A stretch of DNA of 64,000 nucleotides from Diphasiastrum complanatum (GCA_029204225.1 CM055106.1:18300149-18364148); one strand, 5' to 3'. Counted from the stretch's first letter, positions 1 to 12,849 are shown. The notes: a model not told the origin generated them from the letters alone. Numbers and translations: made by a program.

Positions 1-977
1 ACTTCCGAGACGATGATGTCTTGCTAGAATTCTGACTTGTAGAATCATCCTCTACTTTTTCTTTGTCTTTATCTAGTAAGGGTGGCACATTCTCTGAATC
101 AATCTTTTGAGGAGAATTTTCTCATTTCAGGATCGTATTAAAATGTTGCTTGGCTTGTTTCTTCATCATCGATCCTGTGATCCTATATTCCTTCAATATA
201 ATTGCTTTAGGCGGTTTTATTGTTGGTTCATTAGGAACATTATGCACTCCAAATCTGGTCGGATCCATATGATTTAGAATCTTCTCATTTGTAAGTTATG
301 CATTGCCATCATAAGTCAAGGCATGACTCACAGGTCTGAGAACCTCTTCAATCGGATCTGGTATAGGTTCCATTGATATCTAGACTACATTCAGTACATT
401 CAATGGAAACATGATCGGTGTATCCAAAGTTCAATCTAATATTGAAATCTCACTCAAATTTGACTGATTATCTTGTTGACACATATATCTTGCTGTACAA
501 TCAATCGTTGCAAAAGCTTCATTCCAGTTGACAGTATCCATTTGAGAATCGTAATGAACTCCCAAATTTTTCTTTGGACGGTCACAAGTATGAAACATCA
601 TCCTCTTTTTGAACCACTGGTTTGATAGTCCAAGTTGTGGGATCAACTTTGATTGCATGTTCATGATATTCAAAAGTGATTTTCCTAGTATCCCAGTTAT
701 GAATTACATGTGCAACTCGTAACCATGGACGTCCCAATAGGACTCGGTACACATTTGGTGTTTTTGGTAAGTCCATTACTATGAAAGTAATGACGAATTG
801 TACTCCCGCAATTCTGACAGGTATATCTTCAACCATTTCTTGTGGACGAACTGTCGTTTGATCAACTAGCTTAATGGCAAAAGTCGCAGGCTTGATCTTT
901 GTAAGACCCCATTTCCAATGCTTTGATCTTGTCATCAAATTGCGACTGCAACTTTTCCATCTATTTTTCGAACTCAT
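1..977 (-). pseudogene. gypsy protease and protease-RT linker (broken)
   Basis: The minus-strand peptides include the retropepsin core of plant gypsy elements (V-R-I-A-G-V-Q-F, then L-L-G-R-P-W-L near 720), followed by a linker whose W-N-E-A-F-A-T-I-D-C and H-M-D-P segments have clear counterparts in element B. Retropepsin cleaves the Gag-Pol polyprotein. The part nearest the window start (1-430) is the frame-shifted remainder of the linker; RT is not reached. Confidence 0.75.
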
Positions 978-1491
978 TGAGCATCATTTCTGCAATAGCA
1001 TTGACATTTGTGGATGCAATAGTGGTGGATGTCGTAGTAGTCTGCCCTGCTGTATAAGGCAACAAACTGATATTCGGCTCATCATCTGAATCTTCATCCT
1101 CCTCCCAAATTGCATCGTCTATAGCATTTTGCAAGAGTGCATACTCATTATGGCATTTCAACTCACGTCTAATTCGTTTAGGTAAACTTGACAAAAATCA
1201 CATAATCATGGCATTTTCGTTAATCAACTCAAGTTCGCACTCAAATCTGAAGCGCTTCACCCATTCAATGTAATCTCGAACCATTTCCTACTTTCTCATT
1301 TCAATTTTACTTAAAAGAAGGAAAGGGTCTTCCATAAACTTCCGTGGTTTGAATCGTGTGATAAGGGCTCTTTTAACAACCTACATCTGTTAATCCATTG
1401 TATTTGGGTAGATCCAAATGGGGTGCTCTTCTAACAATAATAGGATTGACAATCTGAGAAGCACCTCCCGGAGCAGCTCCAGGGGCATCCA
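961..1491 (-). pseudogene. gypsy gag (broken)
   Basis: The frame opens on the minus strand at an ATG near 1491 (MDAPGAAPGGASQIV...), a typical plant gypsy gag start, and ends with a conserved segment (R-I-R-R-E-L-K followed by an acidic stretch EEDEDSDDE) that recurs at 55.6 kb. Gag would form the virus-like particle core. Stops and shifts break it between about 1200 and 1450. Its position just after the leader and before protease fits. Confidence 0.7.
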
Positions 1492-2674
1492 TCTTAAAAA
1501 TTCAAATCAAGCAAGCAATGAGATTGGATCTAGATTTTTCAAAAACTATTTCAGATCAAATCTGCTAGATCTATTTCATTTTTCAAGAATTTGATTCTAT
1601 ATTGTAAAAAAGCTTTCAAAATTCAATGAATCGATACTTCTAAAAAATGAAAAATTTATCAGAACCCAAATCAGAATATATTAAATTTGACCTAAATTTT
1701 GATAGAGACTTGATCAGGAAAATTAGAACCTAAAAATAGAACTGGGGAAGGTTCCCTAGGCGAAGATTGGCTCGACAAAAGTTCAACAGTGCTATTTTGA
1801 AAAAAAAAATTCTCTGATCAATTTTTCTAACAATTTCTATGGAAATAACCTTCACCGAAGATGCTAGATCTGAGACATATAAAACTAGGGTAAACTCAAC
1901 GAAGGTTTCTGACACAGTTTCTGTAGTTTGGTGAGGGTAAAAATCAAGATTTTTTATGTTCTAGACAACAAGAATCTTCGCCGAATTCAAAAATAATATT
2001 TTACTATAAATAAAATGTTCTGAAAACTCGGCGAAAGTTTTGGCAAAGGATCAAGAGTAATAATGGTATTTTTGCAAAAAAGTGACTTTTTTGGCAAAAA
2101 TATGGCAATATGACAACTGATTTTTTGAAAACCCTTTTATTTTCGGTATTATTCTTTGCCGACCTGGTAGTAGATAGATGTGAATTAATGAATCAGACAA
2201 GGATTCTTTTTTTGTATTTTTAGAGTTTTGGTGATTTTTTTGGTGTTTTTTGACGATTTTTATAATGTTTTTGGAAATCTGTTGGGAATTAATCTTCGTC
2301 CTTCAACCTGAAGGTTTTGTGATCAAAATAAAAGGTGTCTGCAACTCGACGAAGGTTTTTTGAAAGAGGGCAAAAAGTTATCAGTTCTGATGATGATTTT
2401 TGTCTTTTTTGACCAGAATCTGGCAGATTTGACCAATTTTTGTTGTTTTTTTCTGATATCTCAGATGCAAATGGATCTTAAAATTGGTGATTTGAATAGC
2501 TTTCCCTATTCCACATTCAGATTAGATTTCAAACAAGCAAATCCACTCAAATCAAGCAAAATTCAATCCCAAACTAACCTAAATGCAGATCTCACACTAT
2601 TCATGCAACAACAAGATGCCTAATGCAAGCTAACCATCCAACAAACATGCTACAAACTAAAAAATTGGGGTAGC
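1492..2674 (-). other. Element A untranslated leader with CGAAGGTT-like repeats
   Basis: This AT-rich stretch between the primer site and the gag start has no convincing reading frame. It carries a scattered motif close to CTCGGCGAAGGTTTTTG in both orientations (about 1755, 1850, 1895, 1975, 2025, 2295, 2345). It looks like a degenerate minisatellite. Confidence 0.55.
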
Positions 2675-2692
2675 TCCCCGGCAACGGCGCCA
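2675..2692 (-). other. Primer binding site, tRNA-Asp type
   Basis: The plus strand reads TCCCCGGCAACGGCGCCA, the 3' end of plant tRNA-Asp with its CCA-derived terminus. On the minus strand this is the complement expected of a minus-strand-DNA primer site. Asp primers are known from Athila/Tat-type plant gypsy elements. Confidence 0.88.
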
Positions 2693-2696
2693 AAAT

Positions 2697-3413
2697 TGTA
2701 GTGGGTTTCTTTCCTTGTCTAACCTCAAACCAAGATCTAGTCAATCTAGCATCAAAAGACGAAGTTAGTTGTCATGCGTAGGTTCGTTCCCATGAGAGCG
2801 ATAGTATAATTCAGATTTCAGCATGAATGGAAAATCCACATCTAATTCTAACATCCATTAACACTACGATCCATTAACACTATGCATCCACAACAAAGAT
2901 AGCTTACCCTTTTTCGCTCATAAAAGTATATTAACACACAATTCCAATAACAATCAGATCCAACAATTAGCAAAAACCAAAGAAAGCATGAGAGATGGAG
3001 GAAAAGTGATAGAGAGCAAGGACATTCATCAATCCATTTCTGAAGAGAACCAATCTCCTTTATGGAAATGAGGAAATGAACATGTGTACAAATTCGAGTT
3101 GGTCTCTTTTTATAATAGAGAGGACGACCCTGGCAAATCCTATTGGTCCATTTTCGCCTCCCTAATTATTCAAATTTAAAAAAGAGTGGGAACCATCCAA
3201 ATTGGAAGAAAACCCAACTTTATTCACTAACTTGACATTTAGGCCCTGCGACATTAAATGTCCCGCAAAAAAGGCCTAAAGTCCTTCTATTGACTTGTAA
3301 CTAATCAAATAACTATGTGATCATCGGATTGGATTTACACACGTAGGGTGCCAAATCCCTCTCACTTATTAACTAGGTTTAGGATTGCCTTGGGATCCGC
3401 AAACCCTCCAACA
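2697..3413 (-). repeat. LTR of gypsy element A
   Basis: A 717-bp segment starting TGTTGGAGGG on the minus strand and ending in CA four bases from the primer binding site, the expected spacing for a 5' LTR. The partner LTR is outside the window, so the outer border at 3413 rests on the TG/CA ends only. Confidence 0.75.
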
Positions 3414-3469
3414 GTCACTTTCAGACTTCATTTGAGGAAGAAGTTCTTCACATTGAGAACGTCTGATGT

Positions 3470-4960
3470 AGATAGTATTTTGAGCCATCTCAACACTTTC
3501 AAAAATTTTATGGAGTAGATGACTATCACCGGATTAGTCATTGAAGATTTCGATGCAGTAATGACTCTAATATCGAGTTTGCTTGATGTCTATGAAACTT
3601 TAGTCATGGTGACTCAAAAAATGAGTCAGAACCTCTACAACTCGAATTGCATCAGAGGATCGAAGTTCCACCCAGAAGATCGAACAGATTCAGATAGCCT
3701 CCATCCCGATTTATGGATGATTCAGTCTATTATTTTGTGCAAGAACCAAACACGATATCAGAGGAAATGTCTACACCTGATGCTGATCAATGGAAAGTAG
3801 CAATGGACATAGGATTCGATTCTCTGATCGAGAAGCAAATGTGAACTGTAACTGAGCTACCAAAGGATCAAAATCCGATTCCATTCAAATGGATATTTGA
3901 AGAAACATTAAATCAATACCAGACTAGGCTAGTCGCCAAAGGCTTCTCCCAAATTCCAGATCTGGATTATTTTGAGACTTTTAGCCCAGTTGTCAAGCAT
4001 GCTCCAATTCATTTACTTCGTTTCTATGCACCTGCAGTAGATCTCGAAGTTCACCAAATGGATTTCCACACCGCTTTTCTCAATGGGAGTATTGAAGAGG
4101 AGATCTACATGTCATAGCCAAAGGGATACGAGCTCAAAGATAAGGAGCACCTTGTTTGAAAAATTCACAAGGCTCTGTATGGTTTGAAATAGTTACCAAG
4201 AGACGAGTTCCAGAAATCAATGTATTTTTAATCGAGAATGGTTTTATTCCAAACTCGGTAGACTCGAATGTCCAATTCAAGTTTGTATCGGATTCCCTCA
4301 TAATCGTCACTCTTTATGTAGATGATACGTTATTGTTTAGTAACAATCTGAATTTGTTAAGGACATCAAATGCATGCTATCATAGGAATACATGATGACT
4401 GATATGGGTCCAGCCCATTATTGTCTCAGAATTTAGATTCAACGAATTCGATCCAGCAGATAACTTTCCATCAATCAACAACAATATCTCACCAATGTGC
4501 TGGGCAAATATGAGATGACCAACTACAAATCGAGCTACTTTCCACTCGACCCAGGTCTAAAGTTGTCAAAGGAACAATGTCCTCAAACTGAGGTAGAAAA
4601 GGAGAAAATGAAGCAGTATCCATTTCACTCCATCATCGGCTCATTGCGGTATGCAATGCTCTGCACTTGACCTGACCTTGCATACTCGATCAGTTCACTC
4701 AGCAAGTTCCTATCGAATCCAAGTCCAACCCATTGGAAAGCACTCATGAAGGTCATGAAGTATGTCCAAGCAACAAAACATCTCATCATCTGTTATGGAG
4801 ATAGCCAATCTACCAATATTCTCAAGGGTTATACAAATGCATCTTGGGCAGGAGATATCAATACCAGAAGATCGACTTCTGAATTTGTATTCTTGTTCAA
4901 TCAAGGCCCAATCTCATGGAATAACCGAAATTAGTCTGTGTGTAGAATAGAAACGATTCC
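3470..4960 (+). pseudogene. Ty1/copia relic: gag fragment fused to reverse transcriptase
   Basis: At 3480-3640 there is a copia gag (UBN2-like) segment, D-A-V-M-T-L-I-S-S-L-L-D-V-Y-E-T-L. From about 3765 the RVT_2 reverse transcriptase follows: V-A-K-G-F-S-Q, F-E-T-F-S-P-V-V, then T-A-F-L-N-G near 4078, the LYVDDT catalytic segment near 4314, and RNase H traces to about 4935. Protease and integrase are missing between them, so this is an internally deleted copy. Several in-frame stops are TAG where Gln is conserved (for example before P-K-G-Y-E near 4117). Confidence 0.85.
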
Positions 4961-5740
4961 AACAAGGATAGTTTTCAGGGCACAGATTCAATTCCGGATA
5001 TTCCAGCAATTTTTTTTACAATGCATGAGACGTACGCAAGTGATTTCAGCATGGAACCTCGTCACTACATCGACAAAGTTGCAATGAGGGACTATTGGAC
5101 TGGTAAGAAATGGGAACAGAATTTGAAAGAATTTTTTTTAAGAGGCTTAAAGATCAACTTTCAGTAGATGACGCCAAAACAAGAAATCGAATCTGTTTAG
5201 CTACGACAAAATATTAGCGAAGACATACACAACAAGTTTCAATAGGTATTCAGAGGGAGACATATCTGGAACTACTTTTGCAACCAACTTTTTGGGAGCT
5301 ACAAATATAATCTAATACTGTTGAAAACAATCTTGTTTCTAACATATGTAACAGCCTCAGTCAAATAAGGTGCCCCACACTCGGCGAATGAACTCTTTGT
5401 GAAGAGATCTTCGCTTGTGATGGTACTAAATTAAGCCGATGGCACAACAAATCTCCCTCATTTGAAAATTGTAGGTGCTTTGGGTGTTCATCGCAGAAAG
5501 ATTGCTGCAGCCAGTTCTTGCCTTAGCATTAAGGACAAGGAGGAGGTTCTGCCCTTGAGTGCTTGTTAGAGACAATTGCCTAGAGGTAGTATAATCACGG
5601 CTCAAGGAACTGGCGTATGCCATTTGGAGCTCAGAAACTTGAGTGTCCCCCAATAAAAAAGACATATGCCGATAGAGGATTGGAAGAAAGAGTGTTGTCA
5701 TGCATCTAGTACATCTTCTTGATGACACTCATGTCCTCCT
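4961..5740. other. Unassigned stretch between copia relic and array
   Basis: Only short frames occur here, on both strands, and none resembles a family I recognise. A CTCGGCGAATG motif near 5374 resembles the repeat in element A's leader, so part of it may be retroelement-derived. Confidence 0.3.
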
Positions 5741-7202
5741 TTTTTTTGGATTTCCATTTTCTTGGTAATGCTGATCTTTTGCACTATTGAAATTGATCTT
5801 TGATACTCTTGTTCTTTGGTACTGTAGATACACACTCTACCTCTTGCTCTTTGGAACTGTTTTGCAGTTTTTACTCAACTGATATTTTGCTCTTTTGGAC
5901 TTTTGGGACTATTGGTACTTGTAGAAGCTTATAAAGAACTATTTATTTTCTATTTGGTACTTATGAAAACTTGTGTAAGATATATTTTTGGTACTTTTGG
6001 TACTCTATATTCTTTTCAAATAACTTTTCTTTCTGCTGTTTGGACCTCGTGAAATATTTTGTTGTTCTGGTGTCCAAAAAGTACTATTGTTTGTTGCTCT
6101 TTGGAGCTTTTGGTAGTTTTTAAACGTTTCTTCAATTTGTTGTTTGCAACATTTTGGTACTTTTCGATCTCCTAGCATTTAGTTGTTTGGTGCTTTTTAG
6201 TATTTTGAAACTTTTGGGTATTGAATGTTTGTGTTGGTACTACTGAAACTTATCGTGTAACAATTTTGATACAACAGACTACCAAAATAGGTTTTTAATA
6301 CCTTGTGTCTCATTTTCATTCTAAAATCATCCAAATTGATCTATTGAGATTTATAGTGTGTACCATTTGTATTTTAGAATCTACAACATTTGGTTCTATT
6401 TTTTTAAATTTCGTCGTATTTGCAGTTTTCACACGACCCGATTCGGTCTTTTTGGTACTGCTTTAGTGTTGTTACACCAATTGGTACCCCAGTAGTCGGG
6501 TACTAATTTTACAAATTTTGTACTTTTTTGGTGTTGGTAAAACTCTTGAATACAAAAGAATGGTACTACAATAACTTATTGTGTACCAATTCTGATCCTC
6601 TTGACTACCAAATTAGGTTCTTTTATAGTAAGCATCTCATTTTTATCTTAAAATCTACCAAATAGGTACTATTTAAACTTTTTGTGACTATGATTTACGC
6701 ATAAACTATAAAATTAGGCTTTTTTTTTTTTTTTATATTCATTTGTGTTTGCAGTTCGCATACAATCCTTTGTGGTCTTTTTCATACTATTTTAGTGTTG
6801 TTTATCAATTGGTGGAATCTAAGCTTTAGTTACTACCAATTTTACAAGATTTGTACTATTTTTGTAATGTTTATGTGTTTCTGAAACTTTTGAGTACCAA
6901 AGATTGGTACTATTTGAACCTATCATGTAACAATTTGGATCCTTCAGATTACCAATTAAAGTTCTTGTAATTTCTGCATGTTTAGTAGTTTGGTATTATA
7001 AGATGCTTTAATACTTTGGTACTACATGTATATGATGCTTTGTTACTACTTGTAGGCACTTTCTATTGTTCTGGTACTACCTATGTATGATACTTTGGTA
7101 CTACCTATAGGTACTTTCTACCGTTCTGGTACTACCTGTGTATGATACTTTGGTACTAATTGTATATGATGCATTGGTATTACCTGTTGGTAATTTCTAT
7201 CT

Positions 7203-7345
7203 GTAACACGATAAGACTTCTTGAATATAGATCAGTGATGAGAATACTCCTCAAGTTCACTTTGAAGATGTTAACAATGACTTTAATGCAGAAGGAATCT
7301 TTAAGAAGTTTCGAGTGAACCAACACTGTATTGAGCTGCACCAAT
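7203..7345 (+). other. Conserved exon-like fragment, copy 1
   Basis: Inside the array, a stretch starting GTAACACGATAAGA encodes FEDVNNDFNAEGIF and then a KKF-VNQHCIEL segment. The same peptide recurs near 8300. I do not recognise it. It may be an exon of a captured gene with array sequence in place of introns. Confidence 0.45.
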
Positions 7346-8240
7346 GTCGAGTACTACTTTTACAAATTTTGTACCATTTTGGTAGTATTTTTGTGTTGGT
7401 AAAACTCTTTATTATGAAAGATTCGTACTACAAGAACTTATCATGAACCAATTTTGATCCTACCGACTACGAAATTAGGTCTTTTATGCTAAGTGTCTTA
7501 GTTTTATTTTAAAATCTACCAAATAGGTACTATTTAGACTTCTGGTGACCATATTTTACGCACAAAACTATAAAGTTAGGTATTTTTCTCTTTATATTTA
7601 ATTGTGTTTGTAGCTCGCATACAATCCTTTGAGGTCTTTTTGGTACTATTTTAGTGTTGTTTACCAATTGGTGGAATCTAAACTTTAGTTACTACCAATT
7701 TTACAAGATTTGTACTTTTTTGTAATGTTTACGTGTTCTTGAAACTTTGGAGTACCAAAGATTGGTACTATTTGGACCTATTGTATAACAATTTTGATCC
7801 TCTAGACTACCAATTAAGATTCTTGTGCTTTCTGTATGTTTAGTACTTTTGTACTATAAGATGCTTTGGTACTTTGGTCCTACCTGTTGGTACTTTCTAC
7901 CGCTCTAATGCTTTGTTGCTATAAGAAGCTTTTAGACAACTCTTCAACGTGCAGTGTGCTTTGGTAATTGTAATGTGCAGCAACATAAGAAATTTGGTGA
8001 GAATTTTATTGCAATGTGCAAAAAGATACTGAAATGTTAAATGTTGGCGAAACCCTCGAGCACCAAAGCTTTCTGAAACTCTATAGTACCAATGCTTCTT
8101 TCAATTGGTACTTATCAATTTTCAGTTTAGATAGTTCAGACTACCAGATTTGTTACTGTCACATATTACCTGTGTTGGTATTGTTTTCTCAAAAGAAACA
8201 ACAAAACCTATAATATCATTAAACATCCAAGTCTTATGTC

Positions 8241-8400
8241 ATGTAACACGATAAGAGTTCTTAAATATGGATTAGTGATAATGAAAATACTCCTCCGCTT
8301 TGAAGATGTTAACAATGACTTTAATGCAGAAGGAATATTCAAGAAGTTTCAAGTGAACCAACACTGTATTGAGCTGAACCAGTGTGTTTCTCAATGTATC
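8241..8400 (+). other. Conserved exon-like fragment, copy 2
   Basis: Second copy of the peptide FEDVNNDFNAEGIF followed by KKFQVNQHCIELNQC. It differs from copy 1 mostly by substitutions, and the frame is kept open in both. The flanks also match (GTAACACGATAAGA start). Family unknown. Confidence 0.45.
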
Positions 8401-8459
8401 TTGAAATATAATTATAATTCATGACGTGGTTTCAGTAGATTTTATTAGGCAGAGCAAGA

Positions 8460-8880
<421 letters not shown>

Positions 8881-9273
8881 TCATTTTTTCTCGTTTGGTT
8901 CATATTTCTATGAATTTTACACACTGATTATGTTAGGTTTAATGTTCAACTCGCGTTTTGCATATCCAATTGATTGCAGCTCTGCACGCTATTGTACATC
9001 CTCCGGATCTTTCATCCCTACCAAGTTAGAATTGGAATCTTGGAGATCCCTCAACAATGCAAAAATTACCAAAAATAGCTCCTATTTTTTCTCCCTTGTA
9101 TCTAAGCATAATTTGGACTCATTCCAAAGGTTCTAACACTTAGGTCTACTTAAGAACATCCTTATGAATGGAGTCCTATGCTATTTGGCACGTGTGACAA
9201 GCCACATCATGACCATCTAACTATTTACAGGTCATATGACCAAAACTAGTCAAGCTAGAATTGTGAATTTTTA

Positions 9274-9427
9274 ACATATTTTGGCTCAATAGTGGCATTA
9301 CAAGTGGAAATGCAGAATTTGCCATCTATGCCAAATTTGTTCCTATCAACATTCTACACCTAGATGCTTGATGTAAAAAACATAAGACCCCTATATCTAA
9401 CATAGATAATCTTTTTCAATTCTTCAC
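9274..9427 (-). repeat. copia-type LTR end (minus)
   Basis: Read on the minus strand from 9427 the sequence starts TGTGAAGAATTG and matches the first ~155 bases of the LTR at 15753 almost base for base, then diverges. The remainder of the LTR probably continues toward 8.9 kb, with a CACGTGTG box near 9190. Confidence 0.65.
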
Positions 9428-9839
9428 AACCTTGTCCCCATGAAACACACAAGTATTATCAAACTAACAAAAAATTAGTGGCTGAGCATGAATCATTAAG
9501 GTTCGGTGTTGAGGTACATGAAGATGAACCCTAGATGGCCTAAAGTCCTTAAATAGAGAATTCTACCTCTCGAAATGGCACACTTCAAAGTAAGAGATCA
9601 CCAACTTAGTGAACATGGGTGCTACCACTTAAACCCTCCCAACTTTTTCACTCATGAATTAAACAAATTCACACCCAAATGCCACCTCCTAAAGATGTTA
9701 AAAAATCTCTTACCTCTCTCGATGTTATATAAATTATATAAAATTATTCAAAAAGCATTAGCCAAGAGGCAAACACCTTGTCTCGCATAATGAGTTAAGT
9801 TTCAACAAAGGGCCAAGAACAATTTGATTAAAATATAAA

Positions 9840-10230
9840 CCCTTGCCCTTTACCATGACATCCAGTCAATATTTATCAAGTTAGATTTAGAAAAGGGTTG
9901 GAGTTACATGTTAACTTGATGTGGGACTCTCTCCCTTATTTTCTCAAAGTTGATAAAGCCCTATTTACTTTGGCAAGCTCTTCCATTCATTATTTAGGTA
10001 TGCTTCCAAGAATTTTAAACTTCAATATCAAATATGGAGTTAGACAAGGGTGCCCCATTTTACCATTTCTCTTTCCTCTTGCTAGAGGACCTCTCTCTTT
10101 TCACATAAGAGAAAGTATTTGTCAAATCTTAACCTTCTTATTGCACACAAAAAGTCCTTCAAACCCTAACCCCTTCAGGCTCTCAAATGAACTAGGCCAA
10201 GTTAGATTTGCTTATCTGTTCACATGACTT
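9840..10230 (+). pseudogene. LINE reverse transcriptase fragment
   Basis: The frame contains G-V-R-Q-G-C-P-x-L-P-F-L-F followed by L-A-R-G-P-L-S-F-H-I, the fingers/palm segment typical of plant L1-type LINE reverse transcriptases. Upstream in another frame is K-L-D-L-E-K, another LINE RT hallmark (KxDxEKA/G). Frames are shifted and the catalytic FADD segment is not reached. It is a short dead fragment. Confidence 0.7.
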
Positions 10231-10429
10231 GCCACAATGCCAAACCTTAGGCCTTAGCATCCTCAACCATGGCCTAACCTTCATACATACTTTTGAAGAC
10301 CACTTATACAAAATCCTAATGAACTTATCACCAATGAACTTTTGTCCTCAAGACTAAAACCTATACTCAACAAATGTTGAATACATTGTTGCTCATGAAT
10401 TTTTTTTTCATATAGATAATAGAAAGAAT

Positions 10430-11363
10430 GATACATAGAGCTCCAATTAGTATTGCTCTTGAGCAATACTCCTGAGTTGCCTTTTTAGGAGGTTATAGCA
10501 AGCGTATTACACGAAAAAATAAGAAGGAAGAGCTTATCATTTTCGAATAACAAGACAATTGTCTTGTATTCAAATAAGCAACAATCCCAGAGGAAGAAGA
10601 TTCCAAGGGGCAAGAAGACAAAAGCTGAGCAAACCGATTTAAACCAACAACAACAACAAAAACCCAAGACTAGACTCTTCGGCAAGTACTTGAAGAGAAC
10701 CAATCATGATATCAAATATTGTTGAATTCTCAAGCATAATGAAGTGAAGAAGAAAATGCAACAGCAAGATGGAAGTTTAGATTCTACCCAAACCTCCCAA
10801 GAAGACCCAACACTAATGATGGTAGAAGACCAAACAAAGTAGACATACCCAACAATGGTATCTTGATCTAGGACACATGACTTCATGCAAATACCTATTC
10901 AAAGATCACACAATATCTGACTCAAGATACAAATTCTTCAAAGATTCAAATTCACACAAGATTGAAGGCCAATGATCTATTTGTCTTCAATTTTCAGATG
11001 ATATTTTTGGATTACTCAATGTTGTACTTTTATGTATCCAAATTAACAAAAAAATTACTGTCTATTAGCAAGATCACGGATCGAGGCTATAGAGCTTTGT
11101 TTAATTCTAAACGATGTACCATCTTGGATGAAGAATCTAATAAAATCCTTTATGCAAACAGAGAAGAAAATTTGTATGTCTTGAGTCATGATTATGCACT
11201 TACAACAAATGTGAGAAATTCTAATGTCCAATTATGGCATCAACGACTAGGACACTTGAATATGAGAGCTAGCTTGTACATGCATCATAATAATATGGTC
11301 AAGGATATGAGCATAAATGCTGCTCCACAAACACTCAAATTGTCTTTTAGATGTGCTTACTAG
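10430..11363 (+). pseudogene. copia gag C-terminus to GAG-pre-integrase (broken)
   Basis: A Gln/Lys-rich stretch and an H-D-I-K-Y-C remnant of the CCHC knuckle lie near 10700. From about 11040 a clear GAG-pre-integrase domain follows: K-L-L-S-I-S-K-I-T-D-R-G-Y, then C-T-I-L-D, N-L-Y-V-L, and W-H-Q-R-L-G-H-L-N near 11238. The domain links protease and integrase in copia polyproteins. Integrase and RT are absent downstream. Confidence 0.75.
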
Positions 11364-11445
11364 GAAAACAACCTAGATACATTTGTGAAAATATCTAACC
11401 GAATCAAATCATAATTAGTAATATACACTATTTCATTGCAATTCC

Positions 11446-11733
11446 ATGACATTGTTTGAACAAATTTTTCAACTTAACATTGTTAAATGTGCAGGTATTT
11501 TTTCAACCGGATCGACTAAACAACAAAGGTGGTATGTTGTTCAAGTTAAGCTATGCGCAAGACATGTATTTGAAAATGCATACATTGAGAATGAAATAAA
11601 GGACTTGAATATTGACAACACAAACATGGACGTTGATGAGGATATAGAAATATCTCCTAGTTTTGGCAATGAAGGTTCTGCAACCATGTATGAGATTTTC
11701 CACACATCAACAATTGATCAAACAAAATTGTGA
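11446..11733 (+). pseudogene. Possible CACTA-associated (DUF4216-like) fragment
   Basis: The peptide has Q-R-W-Y-V-V-Q-V followed by basic residues and then an acidic Asp/Glu-rich tail (D-V-D-E-D-I-E-I). The same layout (R-W-W-Y-V-I-Q-L, basic, then acidic tail) occurs in the CACTA element at 59.4-59.8 kb. Similarity is short, so the call is tentative. Confidence 0.4.
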
Positions 11734-12001
11734 ATTCATAGCAACAACAATTAGTGTAGCCACAGGATATGCAATACACATCGTAGCAATATATTGACCA
11801 CCAATCATGAACATGGCAATTTTTATTTCTATTTTGTATTTTAGTAATATTCTTCAATGTCTGCCGGTACATACCATCCATCTTCTTAGGAGACTTTAAT
11901 ATAGATATACCCAATGATAGCACATGTTTCTCAAGCACTTATAAGCCTAGTATCTTTGTACAAAACTCTTGTGTAAAAAACCCATGACTTATGAAAGTCA
12001 A

Positions 12002-12370
12002 TTACACCAAATTTGAACAAAATTTAATGCTCCATTGAAACATATTAAAAAACTGGTTCTTGCTCCTTCCTTTATGCTTGTCCTTGACAAAGAGGGCTTT
12101 GTCACTTCCAATATGCTTGAGTTTGTTCATCCTAGAAAGTTTACAACTTTGCCTAGCTTCTTCAGAGATGAGAATTCCTTGGAGAGTTTCTAAATTAGGC
12201 AACTCTTCCTTAATGGCAAAGGATTGAACAAGATTATCATAGTCATCTTTCAAGTCATTTAAAATGACTTGTACTAGCTCATCTTGGTTAATTGTGACAC
12301 CAACACAAGAAAGCTCTCTATGAAGATCTTTTACTCTCTCTAGAGAACCCTAGATTTATACTTATAACAC
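12002..12370 (-). pseudogene. copia gag (UBN2-like) fragment
   Basis: On the minus strand: D-E-L-V-Q-V-I-L-N-D-L, then Y-D-N-L-V-Q-S-F-A-I and L-E-T-L-Q-G-I-L. The gag at 61.4-61.6 kb has near-identical segments (E-L-V-Q-V-I-L-N-G-L, N-L-V-Q-S-F-A-I), so both come from related copia families. No other domain is attached. Confidence 0.8.
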
Positions 12371-12830
12371 GTTTTAGAGTCTTTTCATGTTTTAGAATCC
12401 AACTTTGGTTCTTTATTCTTCAATTTTGGTAAGATAGGCAATGTTTAGTTTTAAACTGATTGGCCCTACTTTAGTGATAATTTCAGTAGAAACCATTGAT
12501 TTTTTTTTACACATCGATCATGTGAGTTCTTGGGTACTATGGCAGAACATATTGAAAGTACATATTGGGACTTTTGGTTCTTCCCTTAATTTGAGAGCTC
12601 AACTATGACATATTTGGAGCTATTTTGTTTCGAATTTGGTATTGTATGTGTGCATGAATCCCATTTTGATACTTTTGGCATTGTTTTTTTAAATACTATT
12701 GAGTTGAACATGTGTGTTTATTAGCACAATTTGTGTGTCTTTCACTCTCATGTTTGAGATATACAAAAATTCAATAGAAAGTATTAATTCAGCAATGTTA
12801 GTTTTTGTGCAAGTTGTTTGAAAAAGAAAA
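12371..12830. repeat. Second TTTGGTACT-type block
   Basis: AT-rich DNA with TTTGGTTCT, GGGTACTATGG and TTTTGATACTTTTGG phrases like those at 5.7-8.4 kb, running into a short AG run and then the second copy of the dispersed repeat. Confidence 0.55.
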
Positions 12831-12849
12831 AGAGAGAGAGAGAGTTTTT

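Larger units (their letters stand above)
1..3413 (-). mobile_element. Ty3/gypsy element A, 5' part (LTR, PBS, leader, gag, protease)
   Basis: Read on the minus strand, the order is LTR (3413-2697), tRNA-Asp primer site, a leader of about 1.2 kb, gag, then protease and the protease-RT linker, running off the window start. This is the order of a Ty3/gypsy retrotransposon; RT and integrase would lie before base 1. The protease and linker peptides match those of element B at 28.3-29.2 kb (for example a shared TIDC motif following a W-N/T-E/D-A-A/L segment), so A and B are one family. Reading frames are broken by stops, so this copy is not autonomous. Confidence 0.85.
5740..8420. repeat. TTTGGTACT array with ~340-bp monomers and a longer duplication
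   Basis: Very AT-rich DNA packed with TTTGGTACT and its complement AGTACCAAA, whose ideal form would be the palindrome TTTGGTACCAAA. Longer units repeat: segments beginning near 6230, 6545, 6880, 7385 and 7745 share an ordered set of phrases (GGTACTA, then CTTATCGTGTA-like, then GACTACCAAAT-like). A still longer duplication relates about 6480-7345 to about 7345-8400. There is no protein-coding frame apart from the short duplicated peptide noted separately. It behaves like satellite DNA or the repeat-packed end of a DNA transposon. Confidence 0.75.
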
